A DNA stretch of 6,349 nucleotides. Source: Streptosporangiaceae bacterium. Lineage in GTDB: Bacteria > Actinomycetota > Actinomycetes > Streptosporangiales > Streptosporangiaceae. The notes under the pieces are model-generated. The model saw only the letters and a list, made by a program, of their open reading frames with translations, was not told where the DNA came from and did not search any database. Positions 1 through 4,696 of the stretch are shown piece by piece. The stretch is taken from positions 1 to 6,349 of the forward strand of contig JASHXW010000072.1 in assembly GCA_030043395.1 (NCBI GenBank). Reading direction: 5' to 3'. A program made the translations under genes and the position numbers. Position 1 is the stretch's first letter. Every line of letters begins with the position of its first letter.

Positions 1-465
1 AGCCCGGGCTCGGGTAGCACGACCACGCCGGCGACGCATACAGGGAGCCCGGCGGCCACCTCCGGTAGCGGCATCAAGACCGCCAGCACGAAGATCGGCA
101 CGGTGCTGACGACTAGCAAGGGGCTCACGATCTACTGGTTCGCCAAGGACACGCCGACGAAGTCCAACTGCAACGGCTCGTGCGCGTCGTACTGGCCACC
201 GGTCAAGGGGCCGGTGAAGGCGGCGTCCGGGGTCTCACTGCCTGGCAAGTTCGGGACGATCACCAGGTCAGACGGCTCGATCCAGGCGACCTACGACGGG
301 CACCCGCTTTACACCTACACGGGTGACTCAGCGCCTGGCCAGACGAACGGCAACGGCCTGAATCTCTCGGGCGGCCTGTGGTACGCCATGACGCCGTCGG
401 GCAGCAAGCCCGCGGCGGCACCGAAGCCCAGCTCGTCGTCCAGCTCGTCCGGCTACTACGGCTGA
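1..465 (+). CDS. COG4315-type secreted repeat protein, 5' end missing
   Basis: The frame is open from base 1 and ends with TGA at 463-465, so 154 C-terminal residues are visible and the N-terminus lies outside the window. Residues 1-28 are a Ser/Thr/Gly/Pro-rich linker of the kind found after a lipobox or signal peptide. Two copies of the Lipoprotein_15 (PF03640, 'secreted repeat of unknown function') pattern follow. The first, about residues 33-70, has LTIYWFAKD, a CNGSC pair (C57, C61) and the WPP motif (65-67). The second, about 85-137, has the signature ATYDGHPLYTYTGD and a G-rich stretch ending in LWYAM. The protein ends in a Pro/Ala and poly-Ser tail closing in GYYG. Family members are exported or membrane-anchored with no firmly known role. 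The internal GTG at 103 is not a plausible start because it would cut into the first repeat. Its 3' end overlaps the convergent kinase gene by 10 nt. Confidence 0.85.
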   Translation, partial: SPGSGSTTTPATHTGSPAATSGSGIKTASTKIGTVLTTSKGLTIYWFAKDTPTKSNCNGSCASYWPPVKGPVKAASGVSLPGKFGTITRSDGSIQATYDGHPLYTYTGDSAPGQTNGNGLNLSGGLWYAMTPSGSKPAAAPKPSSSSSSSGYYG

Positions 466-1379
466 GCTGGCGCGAGCACGCTGAGCGCGGCAGGAATCAC
501 CCGAACCCGCATCGGCGTTCCCGCCCTGAGCGGCGCCGCGCAGGGCAGGAGCTCGCCGTCGGCGCCTGCGGGCATATCCCGGCTCATCGTGATCGTGACA
601 TCCGACCCGCGCCGCAGCGTGATCTGCGGCAGCGTGACGTGCGAGCCGTCCTTGATCTTCTGCAGCGCGCGCACGAACGCGAGCTTGGGCGCAGCGCGCA
701 TCAGGACCAGGTCGAGCTCGCCGTCGTCGAGCTCGGCGGGAGGGGCGACGCGCATGCCCGCCCCGAAGTTCGGCGAGTTCGCGATCACGACCGCGTAACC
801 GTCGAAGTTCTCTCCCGCATCATCGGCGGCGTCGCGCACCGTGAAGGTGACTGGCTGCCATCGGGCCAGCGCTCGCAGCGCGGCGACCGTGTAATGCAGC
901 GGGCCAGGCGGCCACTTGGTGCTGTTGGCGATCTCGCCTGCGACTGCAGGTATCCCGGCATAGACGCTGCCGGCCACGACGACCTCGGCATGGTCCGGCG
1001 CGCTGGCGCCGATGAGGTCGATGCGCCGTACCGTGCCGCTGCTGAGCACCTTCGCGGCAGCGGCAGCCTGCGCCGGGATGCCGAGCGCCCGGGCCAGGTC
1101 GTTGCCTCGCCCGGCCGGGATCAGGCCGTAGCTCGCGCCTTCGGTGGCTGCGACGGCTGCGAGCGCCCCTGCCATCCCGTCACCGCCGACGGCGACGATG
1201 ACCTCGTCACGTTCTGCCGCCTGCACAGCGAGCTCCTTGGCATGCTCGAGGCTCGCCGACTCGGTTACCCGGTGATCAGCACCGGCCTGGGTGAGCAACG
1301 AGGTCGCCTCCGGCAGCAGCGCCCGCGCGCGGCCATTGCCGGCCGTCGGATTGACAATCAGACACAACGGACGATCCAC
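456..1379 (-). CDS. YegS/BmrU-family lipid kinase (diacylglycerol kinase-like)
   Basis: A 307-residue protein, normal length for bacterial DagK/YegS lipid kinases, which phosphorylate diacylglycerol or related lipids with ATP at the membrane face. The N-terminal catalytic domain (PF00781) starts with NPTAGNGRA (10-18), then has the nucleotide-binding GGDG (65-68) and IPAGRGNDLAR (87-97). The C-terminal beta-sandwich domain shows IANSPNFGAGM (199-209), DDGELDL (218-224) and the ADGE motif (273-276). The family usually reads GGDGT and PxGTxND; here they are GGDGM and PAGRGND, which I believe recurs among actinobacterial members. The GTG start at 1379 puts the first motif ten residues in and is preceded by GAGGAGG at 6 nt. 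It is divergent from cutA and convergent with the COG4315 gene, so it is probably transcribed alone. The lipid substrate cannot be read from sequence; a sphingosine-kinase-like specificity is possible. Confidence 0.92.
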   Translation of the reverse strand: MDRPLCLIVNPTAGNGRARALLPEATSLLTQAGADHRVTESASLEHAKELAVQAAERDEVIVAVGGDGMAGALAAVAATEGASYGLIPAGRGNDLARALGIPAQAAAAAKVLSSGTVRRIDLIGASAPDHAEVVVAGSVYAGIPAVAGEIANSTKWPPGPLHYTVAALRALARWQPVTFTVRDAADDAGENFDGYAVVIANSPNFGAGMRVAPPAELDDGELDLVLMRAAPKLAFVRALQKIKDGSHVTLPQITLRRGSDVTITMSRDMPAGADGELLPCAAPLRAGTPMRVRVIPAALSVLAPAQP

Positions 1380-1385
1380 GCAGGG

Positions 1386-1392
1386 CCTCCTC
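1386..1392 (-). promoter_or_regulatory. Ribosome binding site of the lipid kinase
   Basis: On the minus strand GAGGAGG lies 6 nt upstream of the GTG at 1379-1377. It is a near-complete anti-16S match and fixes the GTG as the start. Confidence 0.8.
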
Positions 1393-1429
1393 GCTGGCAG
1401 GAATGCAAAAGGCTACCGCCGAGCGGGCG

Positions 1430-1435
1430 TACCAT
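1430..1435 (+). promoter_or_regulatory. Candidate -10 element of cutA (leaderless start)
   Basis: TACCAT fits the actinobacterial TANNNT -10 consensus. It ends 8 nt before the cutA ATG at 1444, so transcription would start at or within a base or two of the start codon. No purine-rich Shine-Dalgarno sequence precedes that ATG, which agrees with a leaderless mRNA. No good -35 is visible at 17-18 nt (bases 1406-1412 are A-rich). This is inferred from spacing only. Confidence 0.35.
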
Positions 1436-1443
1436 CTGGTGCT

Positions 1444-1797
1444 ATGCCGCGCGTGAGCGATGATGCCGGTGGCGAGCCGCGATTCCTGCAGGTCCAGACG
1501 ACGACGGACTCCCGCGCGGAAGCGGTCGAGCTCGCCCACGCCGCAGTGCAGGCAAGGCTGGCCGCATGCGCCCAGGTAGCCGGACCCATCGCCAGCACCT
1601 TCTGGTGGGAAGACGGCATCGAGCGAGCCGAAGAGTGGCTGATCATGCTCAGGCTGCCCGCCGACAAGTATGAGGAGCTCGCGGACTTCCTGATCGAGCG
1701 GCACAGTTACGACGAGCCCGAGATCATTGCCACGCCTATCGTCGCCGGGTCGGCCGGCTACCTAGACTGGCTTGAACAGGAGACCAGGCCGCACTAG
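1444..1797 (+). CDS. cutA: Divalent-cation tolerance protein CutA
   Basis: A 117-residue protein matching the small, trimeric, ferredoxin-like CutA family (PF03091), linked to copper and other divalent-ion tolerance although its exact biochemical job remains unsettled. Family landmarks are all present in order: QTTTDSRAEA (18-27), RLAACAQV (38-45), IASTFWWEDGIERAEEW (49-65), LADFLIERHSYDEPEIIA (79-96), PIVAGSAGYLDWL (98-110). The usual HPYE is HSYDE here. The frame is open back to 1291, but homology begins at about residue 13, so the ATG at 1444 is preferred. A GTG at 1453 would give 114 residues and is a weaker option; neither has a Shine-Dalgarno sequence. The gene is divergent from the lipid kinase, with 64 bp between starts, and 29 bp upstream of the MpaB-family gene, probably its operon partner. 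No signal peptide: cytoplasmic. Confidence 0.95.
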   Translation: MPRVSDDAGGEPRFLQVQTTTDSRAEAVELAHAAVQARLAACAQVAGPIASTFWWEDGIERAEEWLIMLRLPADKYEELADFLIERHSYDEPEIIATPIVAGSAGYLDWLEQETRPH

Positions 1798-1816
1798 CCC
1801 GGTTGCGTCCGCGAGC

Positions 1817-1821
1817 GGAGG
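1817..1821 (+). promoter_or_regulatory. Ribosome binding site of the MpaB-family gene
   Basis: GGAGG stands 5 nt before the ATG at 1827. It decides between that ATG and the upstream in-frame TTG at 1803, which has no such signal and falls 5 nt after the cutA stop. Confidence 0.75.
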
Positions 1822-1826
1822 CGCAC

Positions 1827-2642
1827 ATGCCAGTGACCTCGGCGCGCAGCGAGACGCGGGACGACGGCCTGTACGGTCCTGACTCAGTCACCTGGCGGAT
1901 CCTGGGCGAGCCGGTGATGTGGGTCGGCGGCCTGCGTGCCATGTACCTGCAGGCGCTGCACCCCCGGACGATGCGCGCTACCTGGCAGAACACCGCCTTC
2001 GCCCGCCCGGGCGAGGCTTGGGGGCGTTTCGAGCGGACCCTGGAGTTCGTGCGGCTGCGGACGTACGGCAGCACCGAGGAGGCCGAGCGCGCCGGGCGCC
2101 GCGTACGCAAGATCCACGCCTCGCTCACCGGCGTCGACACCGATGGCTCGGTGATCAGGCTGGACGAGCCCGAGCTGCTGACCTGGGTGCACTGCGGCGA
2201 GATCGCCTCGTACGTCAACGTCGCCAGCCGGTGCGGGATGGGCGTTTCGCGGGCGGACCTCGATCAGTTCGTCAGCGAGCAGCGCCGCAGCGCCGCGCTG
2301 GTCGGGCTCGATCAGGACCAGGTTCCCGGCAGCCTGGCCGAGCTTGACGCCTACTACGAGGAGATGAGGCCGCGTGTCTACGCTTGCGCCGAGGCGCGGC
2401 AGGCGCTGGTGCGGTCCTATTTCCCCGACATCCCCTGGCCGTTCACCGGCCTGAAGCTCGTGATTCCGCCGCTGAACACGCTGGCCTTCTCCAGCCTGCC
2501 GCGGTGGGCCAGGCGCAAGTATGGAGCCGTCGGCAGCCCGGTGACCGACCTGAGCACCACGATGGCGCTGGTCGCCATGCACCAGGCGACCACGAGGATC
2601 CCGCGCCAGCTGCTTGGCATGCCGGTGGTTCGGGCCGCCTGA
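1827..2642 (+). CDS. Oxygenase MpaB-family protein (DUF2236)
   Basis: A 271-residue protein of the DUF2236 family (PF09995), which groups fungal MpaB oxygenases, bacterial latex-clearing rubber oxygenases (Lcp) and many uncharacterised actinobacterial proteins. Characterised relatives are b-type haem enzymes that cleave carbon-carbon double bonds. Typical landmarks: WRILGEPVMWVGGLRAMYLQ (23-42) running into the conserved LHPRTM (44-49, H45), then WGRFERTLEF (65-74) with T71, RRVRKIHASLTG (91-102), and the WVHCGE helix (120-125, H122). A second half around PWPFTGLKLVIPPLN is consistent with the family's helical core. The His residues are candidate haem ligands or active-site groups by analogy only. 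No signal peptide is seen, unlike secreted Lcp. The start is set by GGAGG 5 nt upstream. It probably shares a transcript with cutA. Substrate unknown. Confidence 0.87.
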   Translation: MPVTSARSETRDDGLYGPDSVTWRILGEPVMWVGGLRAMYLQALHPRTMRATWQNTAFARPGEAWGRFERTLEFVRLRTYGSTEEAERAGRRVRKIHASLTGVDTDGSVIRLDEPELLTWVHCGEIASYVNVASRCGMGVSRADLDQFVSEQRRSAALVGLDQDQVPGSLAELDAYYEEMRPRVYACAEARQALVRSYFPDIPWPFTGLKLVIPPLNTLAFSSLPRWARRKYGAVGSPVTDLSTTMALVAMHQATTRIPRQLLGMPVVRAA

Positions 2643-2680
2643 CCGGATCGGCACGCCTTGGCGCGATCCTGACCGGGTCG
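2638..2680 (+). repeat. 13-bp direct repeat pair, 30 bp apart
   Basis: CCTGACCGGATCG (2638-2650) and CCTGACCGGGTCG (2668-2680) agree at 12 of 13 positions with a start-to-start distance of 30 bp, close to three helical turns. The first copy contains the TGA stop of the MpaB-family gene. The second contains GACC-G-GGTC, a perfect 9-bp dyad. They could be paired protein-binding half-sites or a chance similarity. Confidence 0.4.
2645..2669 (+). terminator. Possible terminator or processing hairpin after the MpaB-family gene
   Basis: GGATCG (2645-2650) pairs with CGATCC (2664-2669), and inside it CGCC (2654-2657) faces GGCG (2660-2663). A three-base bulge (GCA) interrupts the left arm, and the innermost C-G would open to leave a four-base loop. 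The hairpin starts 3 nt after the stop codon at 2642, where a terminator would be expected. No T-run follows, so an intrinsic terminator is uncertain; a hairpin that stabilises the 3' end is an alternative. Confidence 0.4.
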
Positions 2681-2685
2681 TCCTT

Positions 2686-2700
2686 CCCGGGGAACCCGGG
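2686..2700 (+). repeat. Inverted repeat CCCGGG-GAA-CCCGGG
   Basis: Six-base arms with a three-base spacer form a very GC-rich hairpin or dyad. The embedded GGAAC (2691-2695) resembles an ECF-sigma -35 element, so the repeat may be an operator over the serpin promoter. It could also act as a second termination hairpin in tandem with 2645-2669. Confidence 0.45.
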
Positions 2701-2716
2701 TGGCCATTGCCGCGTC
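2691..2716 (+). promoter_or_regulatory. Candidate ECF-sigma promoter of the serpin gene
   Basis: GGAAC (2691-2695) and CGTC (2713-2716) are separated by 17 nt, matching the general AAC/CGT pattern of promoters used by extracytoplasmic-function sigma factors. Transcription would begin about 2722-2726, at the serpin ATG, giving a leaderless mRNA. This fits the lack of a Shine-Dalgarno sequence. The whole 83-bp gap contains no TA dinucleotide, so a TANNNT housekeeping -10 box is ruled out inside it. Both elements are short and could occur by chance in GC-rich DNA. Confidence 0.3.
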
Positions 2717-2723
2717 CAATGGC
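2703..2723 (+). repeat. Inverted repeat GCCATTG-N7-CAATGGC before the serpin start
   Basis: Perfect 7-bp arms (2703-2709 and 2717-2723) around a 7-nt spacer, ending 2 nt before the ATG at 2726. The spacer holds CGTC, the candidate -10. As DNA it looks like a 21-bp operator for a dimeric repressor. As RNA, on a longer transcript reading in from upstream, it would form a hairpin over the normal ribosome-binding region. Confidence 0.5.
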
Positions 2724-2725
2724 GC

Positions 2726-3973
2726 ATGAACACCATGCGCCGTGTTACCGCCCTCACCGCGGTCACCGCCTGCGCGCTCGCCATCGCGGGATGCGCGGCC
2801 GCCGGGCCCAAGCCGTCCCCGCATCGCAGCCCGGCCCGGGCGCTGGCCGTCGGCCAGCTGACTACCTTGCGCGCCTACGGCGCCGCAGATACTGCCTTCG
2901 GTTTGAACGTGCTGTCCGCGTTGTGCACGAGTCAGGCCGGCAGCAACGAGGTAATCTCCCCGTTCAGCCTGGCGACTGGGCTCGAAATGGCCTACCTGGG
3001 GGCGCGCGGATCCACCGCCGCGGCGATGGCGCGGGTGCTGCACCTGCCTGCGACGGGCAGCACCCTCACCCAGGGGCTGGCCGACCGGGCAGCGCTGCTT
3101 CGCACGCTGAACCGTCCTGGCGTGACGTTCACCAGCAGCAACCGGATCTGGGCCGACCCTTCGCTGCGCACCAATCCGTCCTTCGTCGCCGCGCTGAAGT
3201 CGGCCGAGCAGGCCAGCCTGACCCGCCTGCCGCTGCTGACCAATCCAAACCTGGCTCGCGCGAGGATCAATGCCGCGATCGCACGGCAAACCCGCGGCCA
3301 CATCAGGCACCTGCTGCCACGGGGCACGCTGAACCAGACCGGCTGGGTGCTGACCGATGCGCTGTACCTGGACGCCAGGTGGAAGCAGCCGTTCAATGCC
3401 GCGCTCACCGCGTCCGGCACGTTCAGCACCGGCAGCCGCAGCGTCACCGCCAAGTACATGACGGGCAACAGCTACCCGGTAGCCAGTGCCGACGGCTGGA
3501 CTGTCGCGTCCCTCCCGTACAAGGGCGGAGCGCTGAGCATGCTCGCGATGTTGCCCCCAGCTGGGCGGGCCGGCTGTCAGGTGCCCGCGATGTCCGCCAT
3601 GCGGGCGATCACGACACAGCTGGCGAGCACCAAGCAGTCGATGGGCATCAGCCTGCCCAAGGTGAACCTGTCGGCAAGCGAGTCGCTGGAGCAGGTGCTG
3701 TCCAAGCTCGGCATGGGAATCGCCTTCAGCGATTCGGCGGACTTCTCCGGTATCGGGCCGCAAGCCTGCTGCATCGGCTTCGTGCAGCACGCGGCCACGC
3801 TGGACGTAGCGGAGAAGGGCACGGTCGCGAGCGCGGCGACGGCAACAGGCATCGCAACGAGCGCGCTAGAGGTCAAGGTGGACTTCGACCGGCCGTACTT
3901 GCTCATGCTCAGGGATGCGCGAACTGGTGAGCCGCTGATGCTCGCGTGGGTCGCCAACCCGGCAGCGCGCTAG
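2726..3973 (+). CDS. Lipoprotein serpin (serine protease inhibitor)
   Basis: A 415-residue serpin (PF00079) with a type II signal peptide: MRR, a hydrophobic stretch, and the lipobox IAGC with C23 as lipidation site. It is therefore predicted to be anchored outside the cytoplasmic membrane. Serpin landmarks in order: NEVISPFSLATGL (74-86), VLTDALYLDARW..PF (208-223; W219 corresponds to the conserved breach Trp), VTAKYMTG (240-247), LPKVNL (310-315), KLGMGIAF (327-334), DFSGI (339-343). The reactive-centre loop starts with the inhibitory hinge EKGTVASAAT (363-372) and closes before DRPY (388-391). It is the same length as in alpha-1-antitrypsin, which places P1-P1' at S379-A380. Inhibitory serpins trap proteases covalently after loop cleavage. 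Four further cysteines (67, 284, 348, 349) could form disulfides. The open frame reaches back to 2384 inside the MpaB gene, but the signal peptide fixes ATG 2726 (or 2735). Confidence 0.93.
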   Translation: MNTMRRVTALTAVTACALAIAGCAAAGPKPSPHRSPARALAVGQLTTLRAYGAADTAFGLNVLSALCTSQAGSNEVISPFSLATGLEMAYLGARGSTAAAMARVLHLPATGSTLTQGLADRAALLRTLNRPGVTFTSSNRIWADPSLRTNPSFVAALKSAEQASLTRLPLLTNPNLARARINAAIARQTRGHIRHLLPRGTLNQTGWVLTDALYLDARWKQPFNAALTASGTFSTGSRSVTAKYMTGNSYPVASADGWTVASLPYKGGALSMLAMLPPAGRAGCQVPAMSAMRAITTQLASTKQSMGISLPKVNLSASESLEQVLSKLGMGIAFSDSADFSGIGPQACCIGFVQHAATLDVAEKGTVASAATATGIATSALEVKVDFDRPYLLMLRDARTGEPLMLAWVANPAAR

Positions 3974-4560
3974 CTGGGCGGCACGTTCAGGCTGGAGATC
4001 ACCGGCTCCGCATGCTCGGTGCCCAGGGCGCTGATGGTACCGGTGGCCAGCTGGAAAAGCCGTCCGTCGGCCGGCGGCAGGCCCAGCCAGCGCGCGGTCA
4101 GTACGCGCAGCAGGTGACCGTGCGAGAAGAGCGCAACGTCTCCGTCGGAGAGCAGCGGGCGCACCCGGTTCAGGACCGCGTCGGCCCTGTGGCCGACCTG
4201 CTCGAGCGTTTCGCCAGGATGCTCTGGATCGCCAGGCACGACGCCGTCGCGCCACAGGTACCAGCCGGGGCGCTCGACCCTGATCTCGGCCGTCGTCTTG
4301 CCCTCATAGCCGCCGTAATCCCATTCCCATAGGTTCGGGTCGATCGTCGGCTTCGTCATGCCCGCCAGCTCGGCCGTGCGCCTGGCTCGCTGCGCTGGAC
4401 TCGAGAACGACGCCACGATGTGCCTGCCGGCCAGCGGGCCAGCCAGAGCTGCCGCGGCAGCCTCGCCCTTCGCCGTCAGCGGCAAGTCGGTCCTGCCGGT
4501 ATGCCGCCAGGTGCGGCTCCACTGGGTTTCTCCGTGCCGGACAACGATCAGCTCGCCCAT
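3970..4560 (-). CDS. Histidine phosphatase family protein (Rv3214/Gpm2-like acid phosphatase)
   Basis: A 196-residue single-domain protein of the histidine phosphatase (phosphoglycerate mutase-like, PF00300) superfamily, which hydrolyses phosphate esters through a phosphohistidine. The catalytic set is complete: RHGET (8-12, nucleophile H9), HTGRTDLPLT (20-29), SSPAQRARRTAEL (53-65, R58), LWEWDYGGYEG (77-87, acid E79), and SHGHLLRV (146-153, H147). The HTG.T segment, the WEWDYG.YEG core and the overall length resemble, from memory, mycobacterial Rv3214, an acid phosphatase once called a phosphoglycerate mutase; the natural substrate remains open. The frame extends upstream to an ATG at 4635, but the RHGE motif belongs within ten residues of the start and a purine-rich ribosome site precedes 4560. 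Its TAG overlaps the serpin stop in CTAG. No signal peptide: cytoplasmic. Confidence 0.9.
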   Translation of the reverse strand: MGELIVVRHGETQWSRTWRHTGRTDLPLTAKGEAAAAALAGPLAGRHIVASFSSPAQRARRTAELAGMTKPTIDPNLWEWDYGGYEGKTTAEIRVERPGWYLWRDGVVPGDPEHPGETLEQVGHRADAVLNRVRPLLSDGDVALFSHGHLLRVLTARWLGLPPADGRLFQLATGTISALGTEHAEPVISSLNVPPS

Positions 4561-4561
4561 G

Positions 4562-4572
4562 CCCTCCCTCTC
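4562..4572 (-). promoter_or_regulatory. Ribosome binding site of the phosphatase
   Basis: Minus strand GAGAGGGAGGG precedes the ATG at 4560. The AGAGGG part (4566-4571) has 5-nt spacing; the nearer GGGAGG would be too close at 2 nt. It supports 4560 rather than 4635 as start. Confidence 0.6.
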
Positions 4573-4682
4573 GTCGCGGACAGGAGGTAAGAACCGTATC
4601 GCTCTTTGGACACATCTACCGCATCCGGTCGGCATGGGGAACTTTCCATCGCATACCTTCGCTCATCGTGTATACGACGTCC

Positions 4683-4688
4683 GGAAGG
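4683..4688 (+). promoter_or_regulatory. Ribosome binding site of the MMPL gene
   Basis: GGAAGG stands 8 nt before the GTG at 4697. No other start codon lies in this frame between 4658 and 4697, so it selects the GTG. Confidence 0.65.
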
Positions 4689-4696
4689 TTCAGCGA

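Larger units (their letters stand above)
4561..4696. promoter_or_regulatory. Divergent promoter region between the phosphatase and MMPL genes
   Basis: These 136 bp between opposing start codons must hold both promoters. On the minus strand TACGGT (4593-4598) fits TANNNT and would give a leader of roughly 26 nt carrying the phosphatase ribosome site. On the plus strand TACCTT (4654-4659) would give a leader of about 31 nt carrying the transporter's ribosome site. No convincing -35 is seen for either. GGGGAAC at 4636-4642 resembles an ECF-sigma -35, but the base quartet 17 nt on is CGCT rather than CGTC. The stretch is visibly more A/T-rich than the genes around it. Confidence 0.35.

Noticed and set aside
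378..1463. Long plus-strand open frame of 361 codons
   Set aside because: It lies antisense to the well-supported lipid kinase, its product is Arg/His-rich with no domain, and it is the usual shadow frame of GC-rich coding DNA.
1803..1826. TTG start giving an MpaB-family protein 8 residues longer
   Set aside because: There is no ribosome site before TTG, whereas GGAGG stands 5 nt before the ATG at 1827.
2384..2725. N-terminal extension of the serpin frame into the MpaB-family gene
   Set aside because: It would bury the lipoprotein signal peptide inside the protein and overlap a supported gene by 259 nt.
2417..3790. Long minus-strand open frame of 457 codons
   Set aside because: It is antisense to the serpin and MpaB-family genes, is low-complexity Arg/Gly/Gln-rich, and has no recognisable motif or ribosome site.
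2614..3930. Plus-strand open frame of 438 codons in another frame over the serpin
   Set aside because: The serpin frame carries all family motifs and a signal peptide; this frame gives Arg-rich sequence without a domain.
4582..4587. Plus-strand AGGAGG in the phosphatase-MMPL gap
   Set aside because: It resembles a strong ribosome site, but no ATG or GTG follows at usable distance, so a small gene here is not supported.
4561..4635. Upstream ATG at 4635 extending the phosphatase by 25 residues
   Set aside because: The RHGE motif would move to residue 33, the extension looks unlike the family, and it would consume most of the divergent promoter region.
4670..4675. GTATAC palindrome upstream of the MMPL gene
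   Set aside because: The symmetry does not extend beyond six bases, so it is not informative as an operator.
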